Assembly: GCA_016584305.1 (NCBI GenBank)
Contig: JACEEZ010020542.1
Coordinates: 126,001 to 190,000 of the forward strand
Reading direction: 5' to 3'
DNA length: 64,000 bases
Source of the DNA: Chionoecetes opilio
Lineage: Eukaryota > Arthropoda > Malacostraca > Decapoda > Majidae
The notes under the pieces are model-generated. The model ran no database searches, was not told the origin of the DNA, and saw only the letters and a program-made list of their open reading frames with translations. A program made the position numbers and the translations under genes. Below are positions 11,819 through 22,945 of this stretch, one piece after another; within the stretch, counting starts at the first letter, position 1, and each line of letters opens with the position of its first letter.

Positions 11819-13371
11819 TCTATAATAATATAAGCGAAAGTGTGTGTGTGTGTGTGTGTGTCTGTCTGTGTGTGTGTGTGCTATAGGTTCCGCCCCCCGT
11901 GTCGCAATCCCATCATATGGCACAGTTTTGGAACCAGGTTGACCAGGGAAAGGTTTTATTTAAGGCCATTTTGGGGATGATCCAATCACTTTTTTTTTCT
12001 TTTTTTTTTTAGCAGCCTATTAGCGAGAATTGTGAAAAAAAAGTGGGTTGCGAGAATTAGAGAGAACTGAAACTCGAGAAATGCCAGTGGTCGCTGGCAG
12101 TTTTAACTCAAAGGTTGGTCTACTGTGTTTTCCCTCCGCGACTAATATTTTTCATAAATCAATTTCGCGATGAATATTGATGCACCGCATCTGAATACTA
12201 AAAAAGAACGTTCTTCTGTTGTTCTAGTAAGTGTATGCATGACATGCATTAAGATTGAACGTTCTATAATAGCAATTTAATGCAAATTACTCGCCTCGAG
12301 TAGCAAAGCTTAATATATTTTTAACATGTATATTGTGGCATGTAAAATTTGGGCGATGTTCACACTGTTTTCTAAGACAGTACTGCTGCGTCTGGCAAAC
12401 GCTTGTCAAAATACAATAAGCAATGCCTTGGAAAAACGAAGAATAAAGAATGCCGAAATCGGCTTGTTGCTGCGACAATGTAGGTTATAATTGTGGAGGC
12501 GACACGCCGCGGCGGGGAGTGGTGGGCGGGGAGATTGTGGCGGGGAGATTGAATCAAAACATTGCTACTTCACGCGTCGACTCATTGCACTTCCAGGCTT
12601 TCTATCTGATTGATACACAATAATAACAGGAACATATGACTGCCTAGGTATAGATAACTTCTAAACATACGTTTTTGACTGTATAATATCATAGAGTAGC
12701 ATTTACCTCGCCTCCTCAACTATAACCTCCTTGGTTATTTGGTTATATACAATGTTTTACAGAATCAGGCTTCTATACAATATACATATAGAAGAAAATC
12801 TTTCTTAATATTATACTTGTGTGTTTTAAGTGCAGTGGAATAAGCCCATATTTTTCTTTCAAGTTGACCAACTTTTCACCAAATTGTGAGTTAAAACTGC
12901 CAGCGACCACTGGCATTTCGGAGTTGCAGTTCTCTCTAATTGAGGAAACCTTGATGTAGGGTGATGGGTAATGGGTGAGTGAATGGGTGGGGTGATGGGT
13001 AATGGGTGTGGGGTGATGGGTGAGTGAATGGGTGGGGGTGATGGGTTGGGGGTGATGGGTGATGGGTGAGGGAATAGGTGGGGGGTGATGGGTAATGGGT
13101 GAGTGAATGGGTGGGTGGTGATGGGTAATGGGTGAGTGAATGGGTGGGGGGTGATAGGTGAGTGTATGGGTTGGAGGTGATGTGAATGGGTTGGCGTTAA
13201 TACATACATTTCTACAACCATGATTTCAGGAAAGTTAGAAGGGGCTATCTGGAGAGTCTGTGTTTGGTGGGCCGAAGTCCCACCAAACACAGGTGGCGGG
13301 CCAAAGGCCCACCAATAGCCCTCCGCAGGAGCTAGCCAAAAAGTCCGCCCGGAGGGCGGCTTTGCGGCTAG
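11819..13371 (+). mobile_element. Non-autonomous Helitron 3 (tandem duplicate of Helitron 2)
   Basis: Starts TCTATAATAATATAAGCG and ends CTAG at 13368-13371. Its sequence, including the nested element, repeats Helitron 2 with only scattered differences. Spacer plus Helitron (9744-11556 and 11557-13371) is a head-to-tail duplication with a 1,813-bp period. Confidence 0.92.
12059..12937. mobile_element. Nested TIR element with AATT target duplication, copy 2
   Basis: Same element as 10245-11122, flanked by AATT at 12055-12058 and 12938-12941. It was already inside the Helitron when the 1.8-kb block duplicated. Confidence 0.85.
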
Positions 13372-13600
13372 TATATATATATATGTGAAGCCAGGGGGAA
13401 TATTTTCTTGAAGGCATGCGAGGTTGAAAACTATGGTACATTCCTTTTTTTTTTTTTTTCTATGTACGGTTTATATTTGCCATACAATTTTTCTGTGGTC
13501 TTGTTGAAGTTCTTTTTTCATAAGTTCACCAAGGTGGAGGGACGTTTCGAAAATGACTTTTCTATCTTCATACTGGATGTTGTAGGTCTATTGCGGGTTG

Positions 13601-13697
<97 letters not shown>

Positions 13698-14081
13698 TAA
13701 TTTTTCTCGTATCCGGACTAATTGGGCAAATGGGTCCAGATATCCCAAGTTTGCCGATACGCGAGGTAATTCCCCATGGCCCTTCCCCCCTCCACCACCA
13801 CTGGGCCACATTTTGATTTTTAAAGAACAAAAGAGGAATAAAATACACAAAGATCATGTAATGAATAATGAACAAAATTAATAAAATAAAAAAAATAAAA
13901 AATATGCATTGTAGAACCAACATGTGTTACTCACCCTGTGAAGCAGGCAGCTGCTCCCATTCATAATCTCATGTGGTCTAGTGGCGGCATGTTGCACTAT
14001 GCATTACTCAGACTCCTCAGAATCTGACTCTATAACACCAAGCTAATGTCTTGTTGGTGCATTACGTATAAATGTACACTG
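13372..14081. other. Stretch with an (AT)n tract, no gene
   Basis: Contains an AT microsatellite at 13603-13694 with one phase slip, and T- and A-rich runs. The Tyr/Ile-rich frames are produced by the microsatellite. Confidence 0.7.
13603..13694. repeat. (AT)n microsatellite
   Basis: AT dinucleotide run of about 92 bp. Confidence 0.96.
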
Positions 14082-15032
14082 CAGGGGCGTATTTAGGCCT
14101 GGGCATTGGGGGCTATAGCCCCGAATGTTTTATGAATAGCCCCCGATCTCAAATACCATTTTTTATCTATTTTATTTATTATTATATCTTTTTTCTCACA
14201 AAAATAAAATAAACTCTGACTGGGGCCAACATAAAATTATTGTAAAAAACAAGATATTTGGCTAGATGTTACGTAGCGTATGCTGATGGCATCCTTTTTA
14301 TGAGCAGGACATGAGAGAGGTGGAGAGAACAGAGGAGATGAGGAGTGCATGAGAGGAGACACCAAAAGACCTTTTGGATAGGTGAAGAAGAGAATATCAG
14401 ATGGACAAGACAGAGTTAACAGAAGTGCAATTTTTTCGAAGTTCATTTTTTTCGAAGTGCATTTTTTTAAGTACATTTTTCTTAGTGCATTTTTTTCTTA
14501 GAGCATTTTTTTCGAAGTGTATTTGTTTTCGAAGTGTATTTTTTTCGAATTGCATTTTTTTCAAAGTGTATTTTTTTCGAAGTGCATTTTTTCGAATTGC
14601 ATTTTTTTCAGAGTCCATTTTTTTCGAAGTGCATTTTTGTGTGTCTTTGGCCAGTCCTTTGTGATGTAAAAAAAAAGTAGTTATAAGTCCGAGGTTGGTC
14701 AGATCTCAGTATTGAACAAAGCATTGGGAATATACAATCTATATGACTGCTTCATCTCGCCAAAACTCTCTTTTTCTTAGGGTTTAACTCCTACTGATGA
14801 AAATAAAAATAATAACGAAGTTGAACCCCAACTCAGTTTGTTTTAATTTTATTTTAATTTCATGTTTCGAAAGTTATCCTAAGCAAATTACCGGAGCCTT
14901 TTGGTAGAGCATAGTGTCTCACATATTATATTCATTATACTCATAAATAAATCGAAAATTATCCAGTAAAAATTTAAAGATCTCTTGGCTGGGCTAAGCC
15001 CCCAATGTTTCAAGATCCTAAATACGCCCCTG
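14082..15032. mobile_element. hAT-like MITE
   Basis: Inverted ends CAGGGGCGTATTTAGG (left) and its exact complement (right, 15017-15032) bound 951 bp. CAGGGGCG-type termini are usual for hAT elements. The expected 8-bp target duplication is not clean (GTACACTG against CGGGGTAC), so the superfamily is inferred. Subterminal segments near each end (AGCCCCGAAT and complement-like AAGCCCCCAATG) extend the similarity. No transposase. Confidence 0.75.
14423..14640. repeat. Minisatellite of about 20-bp units inside the MITE
   Basis: About 11-12 degenerate copies of TTTTTTTCGAAGTGCATT. The Phe/Ser- and Lys-rich frames here are by-products of the repeat. Confidence 0.9.
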
Positions 15033-15493
15033 CGGGGTACAGTACGTGTTCAGAGGTCCTATCTCATAATCCCGTGAGTTCATTATCGGTTCCCGATAGC
15101 TTCCGTGCTGATTGACGTTTGGAAGTCTCTGAAGTATTTATGTTACTGTGTTATTGCTGTGACCTGAAAAACCAAAACCGCATAGCCTTCACAATTTCAG
15201 CAAAATTTTATTTCACCAGATTTGCATGACACGTAGTTCATAGTGGCTTTTGTTCATGGTGATCACGATTCTGATCTTCGTTTTCCGATATTTGGTTGAG
15301 AAAGCAATTTTTGAGCCTTGGTAAGCTTATTTACCCCCCCGTAAATCTATATTGTACGCCCTTTCAAAAACAAACTATGCTTCTGTGAGAAATTTATATA
15401 GAACATGTATTATTGTTCTTCGGAAGATGTACAATTGGTATTGAGATCATGTTTACGTCTGTATGATAATAAAACTACAAATTTTTAGGCTGC
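15033..15493. other. No feature recognised
   Basis: 460 bp of AT-rich sequence with no open frame of note, between the MITE and the RTE insertion. Confidence 0.5.
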
Positions 15494-15504
15494 TTATAAT
15501 GGTA

Positions 15505-17181
15505 CATGGACATGGATGGGCAGATGGCTCGTTGGGCTGAGAACTTTGGGCAGTTGTTCACGGTGGACCCTCCAACTGAGCAGCTTCACACCACTGGGTT
15601 ACAGGCAGTGGATGCCGATCCTCCCATTGACGAAACCGCACCCTCTCTTGACGAAGTCAGAGAGGCTGTAGCAAAGTTGAGGGGTGGAAAGGCAGCTGGT
15701 GTTTGTAATATCAGTGCGGAGGTCCTCAAAGCTGGGGGTGAGGCCATGATCAGCGGGTTGCATGATGTCCTGATTGCCGTGTGGCAATCAGGTACCATTC
15801 CTCCTGACTGGAAAAGGGGGCTGGTCGTCCCTATCTGGAAAGGGAAAGGGGACCGTCAGGACTGCAACAATTACCGCGGTATTACACTGTTCAGCGTACC
15901 AGGCAAGGTGCTTGCCCATCAATTGCTGACACGGATTTGCAGTCATCTGGTGAAGCATCAGAGACCTCAGCAGTCTGGGTTCACGCCTGGTAAGTCAACA
16001 ACGGACCGTATCCTAGCGCTTCGTGTCCTGGTGGAACGCCGACGTGAGTTTCGACAGGGGATGCTTGCAGCCTATGTTGATCTCAAGAAGGCGTTTGACT
16101 CAGTGCATCGTGAGTCACTTTGGGATCTCCTGCGACTTCGAGGGATTCCTGCAAGGACTATTGGGGTGATAACTGGTCTGTATTATGGGACTGAGAGTGC
16201 TGTGAAGTGTGGGGCAGGTGTATCCTGCTTCTTTCCTGTGAATACAGGAGTGAGGCAAGGGTGCGTCCTTGCCCCATCACTTTTCAACGCTTGTATGGAC
16301 TGGGTATTGGACAAGGTTGTAGATCAAAGTGATTGTGGAGCATCCGTCGGCAACACCAAGATCACTGATCTTGTTTTTGCCGATGATGCAGTAATCTTTG
16401 CTGAGTCGCTGGAGGTCCTGGTGATGGCTCTCGAGGCGCTGCACGAGGAGGCAAAGCCTTTGGGACTTGAGGTCTCCTGGCTCAAGACCAAAGCCCAGGT
16501 GTTTGGAGACTTACTAGATGAAGCAGTACAGTCTGTTCATACGTGTGGCGAGGACATTGAGATCTTGGAAAGTTTTACATACCTTGGTAGCGCAGTCCAT
16601 AATGACGGCGGGTCACGTCAAGAAGTCTTACGGTGGATTGGCATAGCCCACGGTTTTATGGACTCGCTCAGCGGGAGTATTTGGCGTTGTCGGTACCTGT
16701 GCAGAAGGACAAAGGTCCGGATCTTCAAGTCGCTTGTGATCCCTGTCTTACTCTATGGTTGTGAGACATGGACACTAAATAGTGACTTGAAGAGACGAAT
16801 CAATGCCTTTGGTAATAAGTGTCTCCGCAGAATCATGGGATATCGCTGGGATGATTACGTGTCAAATCAGCGATTGCACCGTGAGACTGAATCGAGGCCT
16901 ATTACCTGCATAGTCCGTCAGCGCCAACTTCGGCTATATGGCCATGTGGCACGCTACCCTGAAACCGATCCTTCCCATCGGGTTGTATCTGTAAGAGACA
17001 ATCCGGCGTGGAGGAGGCCAAGGGGGCGCCCACAAGGCTCGTGGCTGGGGTAAGTTGATGTTTCTTGTCGAGAGCTGCTTTGGTATAGCCTGCAAGGGAA
17101 CTCGCGCGTGGTGACCCCCGGGAGTGGCGTCGTAGGGTGGGCGAGGCGACGCGCCCCCCGGCGTATGCCTCCAATGATTGA
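15505..17181 (+). mobile_element. 5'-truncated RTE-like LINE insertion
   Basis: The element is flanked by an 11-bp direct repeat, TTATAATGGTA, at 15494-15504 and 17182-17192: a target-site duplication from reverse-transcription-primed insertion. It starts inside the protein and has no endonuclease, so it is 5'-truncated. It ends in a short TGATTGA repeat instead of poly(A), as in RTE elements. Confidence 0.9.
15506..17053 (+). CDS. RTE-like LINE reverse transcriptase (truncated, dead copy)
   Basis: An uninterrupted 515-codon frame encodes most of a non-LTR reverse transcriptase: KLRGGKAAG near residue 60, VVPIWKGKGD, NNYRGITLFSVPGK (about 120-135), QSGFTPGKSTTDRI (about 155-170), the first catalytic motif YVDLKKAFDSVHR (about 190-202), GVRQGCVLAPSLFN, and the catalytic FADDAVIF with Asp at about 293-294. 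After it come YLGS and the C-terminal YGCETWTL (near 417) and GRPQGSW. In a living element this enzyme copies the element's RNA at a nicked target. The start codon is internal: the N-terminal APE endonuclease is absent because of 5' truncation. TAA at 17051 replaces a sense codon, and past it the conserved tail (RRVGEATRPPAYA) is readable only in another frame, so the copy is inactive. Confidence 0.93.
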   Translation: MDMDGQMARWAENFGQLFTVDPPTEQLHTTGLQAVDADPPIDETAPSLDEVREAVAKLRGGKAAGVCNISAEVLKAGGEAMISGLHDVLIAVWQSGTIPPDWKRGLVVPIWKGKGDRQDCNNYRGITLFSVPGKVLAHQLLTRICSHLVKHQRPQQSGFTPGKSTTDRILALRVLVERRREFRQGMLAAYVDLKKAFDSVHRESLWDLLRLRGIPARTIGVITGLYYGTESAVKCGAGVSCFFPVNTGVRQGCVLAPSLFNACMDWVLDKVVDQSDCGASVGNTKITDLVFADDAVIFAESLEVLVMALEALHEEAKPLGLEVSWLKTKAQVFGDLLDEAVQSVHTCGEDIEILESFTYLGSAVHNDGGSRQEVLRWIGIAHGFMDSLSGSIWRCRYLCRRTKVRIFKSLVIPVLLYGCETWTLNSDLKRRINAFGNKCLRRIMGYRWDDYVSNQRLHRETESRPITCIVRQRQLRLYGHVARYPETDPSHRVVSVRDNPAWRRPRGRPQGSWLG

Positions 17182-17192
17182 TTATAATGGTA

Positions 17193-17759
17193 ATAATACT
17201 ACCTTTATTGCGTTTCCCTATTTTTAACTATATAATTATTAACCCTAGACCAAATATGCCATGAATTATTTTTGTTAAGCTCAAAGAGATCTAACCTAAG
17301 CAACTATCCGTTTCTTTTTTGCTGATACCGATCTGGAGATATAAGTTTTTTATATTTTGCGCAACTTTGTGGTGTTCAATTTCCAGCAGCTTATTGATGC
17401 ATCATACATCTGTCTTTTATCCGTCAACCTTTTTGTTCATGTCTTGATCGAGAGCATATCTGCATGAATCGTATGCTACTTTGAAGCATGCTCATTTCTT
17501 ATTCGCAAGAGTTTTACGCATGTATGACTCCGTCCCCTTGATTTCAGGAATATTTTTTTCGGGATGTATACCCTAAAATCACACTTGATGCGGTCATTTA
17601 TCAATGTAATTTTAATCTGCTTGCACCACAGGGAAGCCTGTTGAAATCGGGATTTATTTCCTCAATAACGTTTTCTCGAAAAAAATCCGGTTCTCGAAAT
17701 AATAGGAAAACACTGCTTTTCCCAATTTTCCGCAGCCTCGTACTGATACATTCCACGGC
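17193..17759. other. No feature recognised
   Basis: AT-rich sequence without an open frame or repeat structure that I could identify. Confidence 0.5.
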
Positions 17760-18225
17760 TTAAGCCCCTTTCACACATTCACGGTTCGAGCCACGGCAAA
17801 GGGCGGCATTGAAATTGGCATGTACCGTGGTACTTTTGGCCACGGTTCACTCGTGGTACGGTGGTGTTACGTTTCTTGTACGCTTGAGTTATGGCTAAGC
17901 ACGACAGACCTACGGTACATTACGGTGTCTCGCATGGTGTGACCTACGGCGATGATGTATGGTAGTGATACGGAAATTTACGTCGGTTATACGGCAATGT
18001 ACGGTGGTTATACGGCAATGCACGGCGGTTGTACAGCAAAGTTACGGTGGCCGACGTAGGTGGGTGTGGCATATATACACAGGGGCGAGCAGGGTTAACA
18101 GGTTTGGCCTTAAAAGGCCAATCTGGCGTTTTTCAGAGAAGGTTGGCCTCCACTTCTCAATATGACCTTTTTGGGCCATATTTTTTAAAGCATGTAATTT
18201 GTTTCAGAGAAAGAAAATATCTAAA

Positions 18226-18250
18226 TATATATATATATATATATATATTT
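18226..18250. repeat. Short (AT)n tract
   Basis: AT dinucleotides inside the outer TTAA element. Confidence 0.85.
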
Positions 18251-18642
18251 ATGTCTCCTCTTCCTCCTCGAACATGTGAGGTAAATCCACAGTTATCATG
18301 CAAATAGCTTCGGGATACTGACAGAGATGTAGGTAAACTACCCCGCTACTTATATTACGACCGTCGCGCAATCCTGAAGTTTGAAGAGCCGTGGAGCGCC
18401 GATGCCACATCCCAAGGTTATCGCACAGTCTAATTATAGACTGTGGGTTATCGTGTTGCCATCTTGACTCCCCGTACCATCACCGCAGTGCCGCCTTCCC
18501 GTCCCGTGGTTCTCCGTACAATTACCGTGTTGCCTACGTGGTTTGTCGTGCTATTGCATCAGGGAAAGCCACGGCATTGCTACGGTGTGTCACGGTCACC
18601 GTACATCCTCCGGTATATACCAGTGTTGTAGGTCTCGAGACT

Positions 18643-18760
18643 GGTCTTGGTCTCGAGACCAGTCTCGAGACCAGTTTGATGTGGTCTTGGTCTTGGTCTT
18701 GGTCTCGTTTCATGTGGTCTTGGTCTTGATCTTGGTCTCGAAACTTCTGGTCTCTGAGTT
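18643..18760. repeat. GGTCTTGGTCT subterminal array, left
   Basis: Tandem GGTCTT words mixed with palindromic GGTCTCGAGACC, next to the left terminus. Confidence 0.88.
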
Positions 18761-19045
18761 TGGCTCGCGACCAAGGTTAAAAAGTGCATCGCGGCGTGGA
18801 GAAGGTCGGAATTTATTATACACGGAGAAAAATCATGGCTGTTTCGGTTCACGGCGCACCATACAGCGTTGTACTGTCTATAGATACTGCCTGACTAGCT
18901 CTACGGTGATGATGCATGAGCTGAGTCCTGCGAGCGCTGATAGATTGCGTGCGAGTCGAGAGAACATGCATGACGTGGCCATTCTCGCAGTGATAATATC
19001 CGTTTGCACGCACGCATGTTTGCAGCTCTGTTCACCTCCGCGTAC

Positions 19046-19049
<4 letters not shown>

Positions 19050-19102
<53 letters not shown>
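19050..19102. repeat. (AT)n microsatellite, left of the TAGGGTACGCC element
   Basis: AT run directly abutting the TAGGGTACGCC terminus. A matching AT run abuts the other terminus at 21076. Confidence 0.93.
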
Positions 19103-19103
<1 letters not shown>

Positions 19104-19235
19104 GGTACGCCGTATAACAAAAATTCTTTTTCTCAACTTTGGCATGCCAGTTTCCTATGTAAAATGAAATTCTAGGAACGATTTTACCTAGTTCCATTTT
19201 TGCATTTGAGCAATTCTTACTATGCAAAATCGCAC
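19103..19235. mobile_element. MITE end (TAGGGTACGCCGTA family), left-end fragment
   Basis: 133 bp begin TAGGGTACGCCGTATAACAA and match the first 130 bp of the complete copy at 20767-21075, including AACTTTGGCATGCCA and CTATGCAAAATCGCACTTT, after which similarity stops. Confidence 0.85.
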
Positions 19236-19406
19236 TTTCATATTGCACCCTTATCGAATAATGCTTAAATGAGTACGCAGTGTCCGGTTGGTCCTGTGTA
19301 TTGCATCATGCACCAATATGAGTTCCAAATGACTAGCGTGGTAAGCTCTTTCTGATCAGTTGGTTCATCAGGCACTACATCACAGTGTCACAGCCTCTAC
19401 GTTGGC

Positions 19407-20766
19407 CTAGAACGTGTCTATCATGTCCTTAGACCTGAAGCAGGGCATGGTCTCCCGGTGGAGGGCCCGAGCCCGGATGAACCCGTCTCTGGCCTGCTGC
19501 CCCACCACTGATACCGCAGCCTCTGTCACCTGCTTCACGACTCTTTCGGTGCTCTGAATGTGGATAGAGAACTCCGGAACCTCGTACGGCTTGACCAGGA
19601 TCTCCTGGATCTGATCCCCGGACAATGAAACAGGTGAATGCCGGCTCGTGCACCTGGCCAGTCTGCCAGCTGACCAGTGTCTGCAAGCTGGTGGCTGACA
19701 AGTTCAGCTTGGGTGTGATGCGAGGTCTTACACTGGTGTCCCCATACTCCTCGCCAGCCCTCAGCTTCAAAATCTGGGTCACGGCGAACCTGCCGGTCGT
19801 CCTCACTCTGACTCGCCATCAGCGAGAGGAGGACACATTCTGAGTGTGCGAACCATGCTCATGTCCGCACGTAGAAGGTCACAGCTGTTTGGACCTTCTT
19901 GGGCTGCGACTTCATCACTCTGAGCTGCGTGAGAATGTGCTTGGGGCCGTCCTCTAGTCTGTGGTGAACCTTGATGTCGTAGTAGAGTTTGAAGTACACC
20001 TGCAGGCAGTACTTGACTAGGATTTCCAGGGTGTTCAGTTCTTTGCCAGTCAGTCCATGCTTTCTGGTCCACATGTACAAGAGCGACTGGGCTGTGGTGA
20101 GCCATCTGGAGTGGGACACCTTGCCACACTTGATCTCCTGCAGCTCGGACGGGAGAACGCCCCGCTTCACAGCCTGGACCAGCTGGTAGGAGACCTGCTG
20201 GTCAGTGGACATGTTGACCAGGATATACTCCGGTATCTCCGTGAGATCTTCACCGCCTGGCACTCCTCTGAATTATGCGTTGTACTGCATCTCATTCACG
20301 CTGGACAGCAGACTGCACACTGGACCCGTGAAGCCAGTGTCAGATGAGGTAGGCCCGTCGATGCTGGTGATAAGGTGGCGCAGGGGCAACTCGTTTGTGT
20401 GCAACACGCATATACTCCAAAAGAGCTTGCGTCCCAGCATCTTCTCCAAATGGGCGTGAGTACCACCCTTCCACCCCGTGTTGGCCCTAGTTGAATCACC
20501 TTGCAGTACGATCAGTGAGTCGGTGGAGTCGTATGTCACCAGCAGATCATAGAGAGCCTGAGCCACCTTGAACGCAGGCTTCTCAGGTGGCAGCGGGTCC
20601 TCTGGTACAAAGTGCCAAGGGTACCTTCCAGATGGCTCCTCTGTCACTGACACATGCTCCTCCCTGATCAACCTTGGGTGCAGTTTCCCATAGCTGTCGG
20701 GCACCATCGCCCTTGTCTTGTCCTTCCTCCCATCGTAACCCAATCCAACTATTTTGGTACCCTGGT
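19407..20766 (-). pseudogene. Uncharacterised multi-copy gene family F2, decayed copy
   Basis: The minus strand, from 20766 down, reads IVGLGYDGRKDKTR, a YPWHFVPEDPLPP segment, the Asp motif LQGDSTRANTGWKGG (near 20490), LEKMLGRKLFW, CVLHTNELPLRHLI (near 20400), an in-frame TAA at 20273-20275, LVNMSTDQQVSYQL, GKVSHSRWLTTAQSLL (near 20110), a TGA at 19859-19861, LRAGEEYGDTSVRPRI after a frameshift (near 19740), then IQSTERVVKQVTEA and MPCFRSKDMID at the end after another frameshift. The order (D.T..NTG..G, C.LH.NELP.RH, HSRWLTTA, ERVVK.VTEA) matches large unannotated proteins I recall from arthropods and cnidarians. Function unknown. The N-terminus is cut off exactly at a MITE terminus, and two stops and two frameshifts make it inactive. 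Confidence 0.65.
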
Positions 20767-21073
20767 TAGGGTACGCCGTATAACAAAAATTCTTTTTCTC
20801 AACTTTGGCATGCCAATTTCCTATGTAAAATGGAATGCTAAGACGATTTAATTTTTTCCATTTTTGCATTTGAGCAATTCTTACTATGCAAAATCGCACT
20901 TTAAGCTATGTTTTGCATATAAATATAAAAGTCCATTTTTGCATAGCAAGAAGTGCTCAAACCAAAAAGTTGAAGAGGACAAACCACCCTTAAAATTCAA
21001 TTTTACATAAGAAAACACCCTGCTAAATTCGAAATAATCTATATTTCACTTTTCATTGGACCTACGGCGTACC

Positions 21074-21075
<2 letters not shown>
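20767..21075. mobile_element. Complete MITE (TAGGGTACGCCGTA family)
   Basis: Ends TAGGGTACGCCGTA and TACGGCGTACCCTA form a perfect 14-bp inverted repeat around about 309 bp. Both ends include TA, consistent with TA target duplication (Tc1/mariner type), though the TA could be part of the repeat. The interior is non-coding. Other copies: 19103-19235 (fragment) and 63954-64000 (opposite end, running off the window). Confidence 0.9.

Positions 21076-21163
<88 letters not shown>
21076..21163. repeat. (AT)n microsatellite
   Basis: AT dinucleotide run of about 88 bp with one phase slip. Confidence 0.95.
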
Positions 21164-21166
<3 letters not shown>

Positions 21167-21372
21167 CCTATGCAATTCCCGCACCCATCGTACACGTACA
21201 CCACAGGTTCAGCTAGCTCGCTTGGAAAACGTAACCACAAAAATTGCTATTTTCCAATGTTTGTTTCTTCATGCCAACGAAGCAATGAAAGTAAAATATT
21301 TGACCTAGATGTTCAGTTGTTCACATATATAAAATTTTGTAAATATATTTCCTCCCTTATATGTTACCCTTA

Positions 21373-22176
21373 AGCCTGGTTCACACTGGGCAAATGTCAG
21401 CTCTTTGAAGCGCCGGGAAGTCGGCCTATAGCGGCAAGGTGCGGAGATTACGTTCACACACGCAATTCGTTCCGGGAAACAAATGCTGGTTTGTTGTTGA
21501 TGGACACCTGTTGCTGCCAGCAGTGGGTGGGCAGGTCAAAGGTGGTGACGTTCAGGGCGAGGAGTTTAGCGTGTACCACTATAATTAACAGGGTGGGCGT
21601 GGAAGCGTGGATACTTCAGCAGCAAGTGTTCAATGGTTTCCGGGACTTTCCGGTAGTGGCTGACTTGTATTTATTTGGCGCGCGAAAGATACGTTTTCGC
21701 GCACTTTATTATGAAGTAGTATTAATAGTTTCATTTTTTCCTTGATATCATCTACTAAATCAAACCCCACGTCTAACCTAACATAATCTGATTTAACCTA
21801 ACAACCGTTTCTGGCTGTAGCTAAAACGGAAAATTTTCGGTATTATATGTATCGCCATTGGCATGGAAATTGGGGAAATCGGGATTCAAAGTAAGAATGA
21901 AAAGATCTACACGATGATGTAAGTTAAATTTGTTAGTTTTTTGTGCCCAATACCGAAATTATACCAATAATTGGGGTGAGTGGGGAAGAGGGTGGTGCTG
22001 GCTTCTGCGTTTGTTTGAATTTGGTGCGCGAAATTCCCGGCAACTCAGCAGATAAAAGACCGATCGAGCGGTGTGGGATTTTTTTGAAAAACATAGGCCG
22101 AGATGACACCCAGCCTCAGTCCCAGACTTCTTCTCAGCCGTTTGTTTGCCGACATTAGCCCAATGTGAACAAGGCT
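21373..22176. mobile_element. PIF/Harbinger-like MITE (TTA target duplication)
   Basis: TTA at 21370-21372 and 22177-22179 flanks inverted ends AGCCTGGTTCACACTGGGC (left) and the complement of AGCCTTGTTCACATTGGGC (right). A 3-bp TTA/TAA duplication is the PIF/Harbinger signature. About 140 bp of the interior (21520-21660) resemble 33675-33810, linking it to repeat R2. An 84-codon frame at 21491-21745 has no recognisable motif. Confidence 0.82.
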
Positions 22177-22234
22177 TTACCCCCCGTCTACCAGAGTTTG
22201 TTAGTCGTTACCTCACCTCGAGCACATCTGACAG

Positions 22235-22417
22235 CAGGGTTGCCAGGTGCACAAACCACAAAATATACTTTTGGCATTCACACTTTACTTTTTTGGCATT
22301 TTCATTTTTCATCATAAGAAAATGAAATTCAATTGACGAATATTTCTGGCAAATTCCAAAATTTCTTGAGAAATTTCTGGCAAGAAATACAACAATTGGC
22401 AGGACCTGGCAACTCTG
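22235..22417. mobile_element. Small hAT-like MITE
   Basis: Ends CAGGGTTGCCAGGT and its near complement CTGGCAACTCTG. Flanks TCTGACAG (22227-22234) and TCTGGCAG (22418-22425) form an 8-bp duplication with one mismatch. Non-coding, 183 bp. Confidence 0.75.
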
Positions 22418-22496
22418 TCTGGCAGTGACATAGGACGTCGGACAGTGAGGTGTACTGGACTATATAGTCTCGCTTTGTTTCCGTTCGCACACCGGA

Positions 22497-22739
22497 ATGA
22501 GTAATCATGTCGGCATCTTCAGCAGTTATCAAATATCGTTCAAGGACCACAAGGAGTTTTTTGATAAGAAACACGGAAACCAGAAGCACACAGCAGTTTG
22601 TACTTTCTGCAAGCAAAGCATCACGGACAAGGCTGGCACGACGTCGGCTTTTATCAAGCACTTGTGGCGATCCCATCCGAACATATTAGGACAATACAAT
22701 TTAGTATTTACGCAGTACAGACCAAAAACATTCAGATAA
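22497..22739 (+). pseudogene. Orphan BED-type zinc finger exon
   Basis: An 80-codon frame contains FKDHKEFFDKK, then C-x2-C (CTFCKQSI), TTSAFIKHL and H-x5-type spacing ending WRSHPN: the C2H2-like BED finger at the N-terminus of hAT and KDZ transposases and ZBED proteins. It binds DNA, usually the transposon's own ends. Here it lies only about 220 bp from the right terminus and points towards it, so no room is left for the catalytic domain. The finger is therefore a leftover of an internally deleted or rearranged transposase gene. The true start is unclear because the first 20 codons read plausibly in two frames. Confidence 0.7.
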
Positions 22740-22779
22740 TAGTCAAATTTATAGAAAATATTTTTATATGCCTGTTATT

Positions 22780-22945
22780 GGTCTTGGTCTGTTTCGGAGG
22801 GTCTGGTCTTGGTCTTGGTCTTGGTCTCGGAGGGTCTTGGTCTTGGTCTCGGAGGGCTGGTCTTGGTCTCGAAGGTTTGGTCTTGGTCTTGGTCTTGGTC
22901 TTGGTCTCGAAGGGTCTGGTCTTGGTCTCGGAGGGTCTGGTCTTG
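22780..22945. repeat. GGTCTTGGTCT subterminal array, right
   Basis: GGTCTTGGTCTCGGAGGGTCT-type units in the same strand orientation as the left array, not inverted relative to it. Confidence 0.88.

Noticed and set aside
20767..20899. Extra N-terminal residues of the F2 frame (MRFCIVRIAQ...)
   Set aside because: These codons are the MITE terminus read through, not part of the gene.
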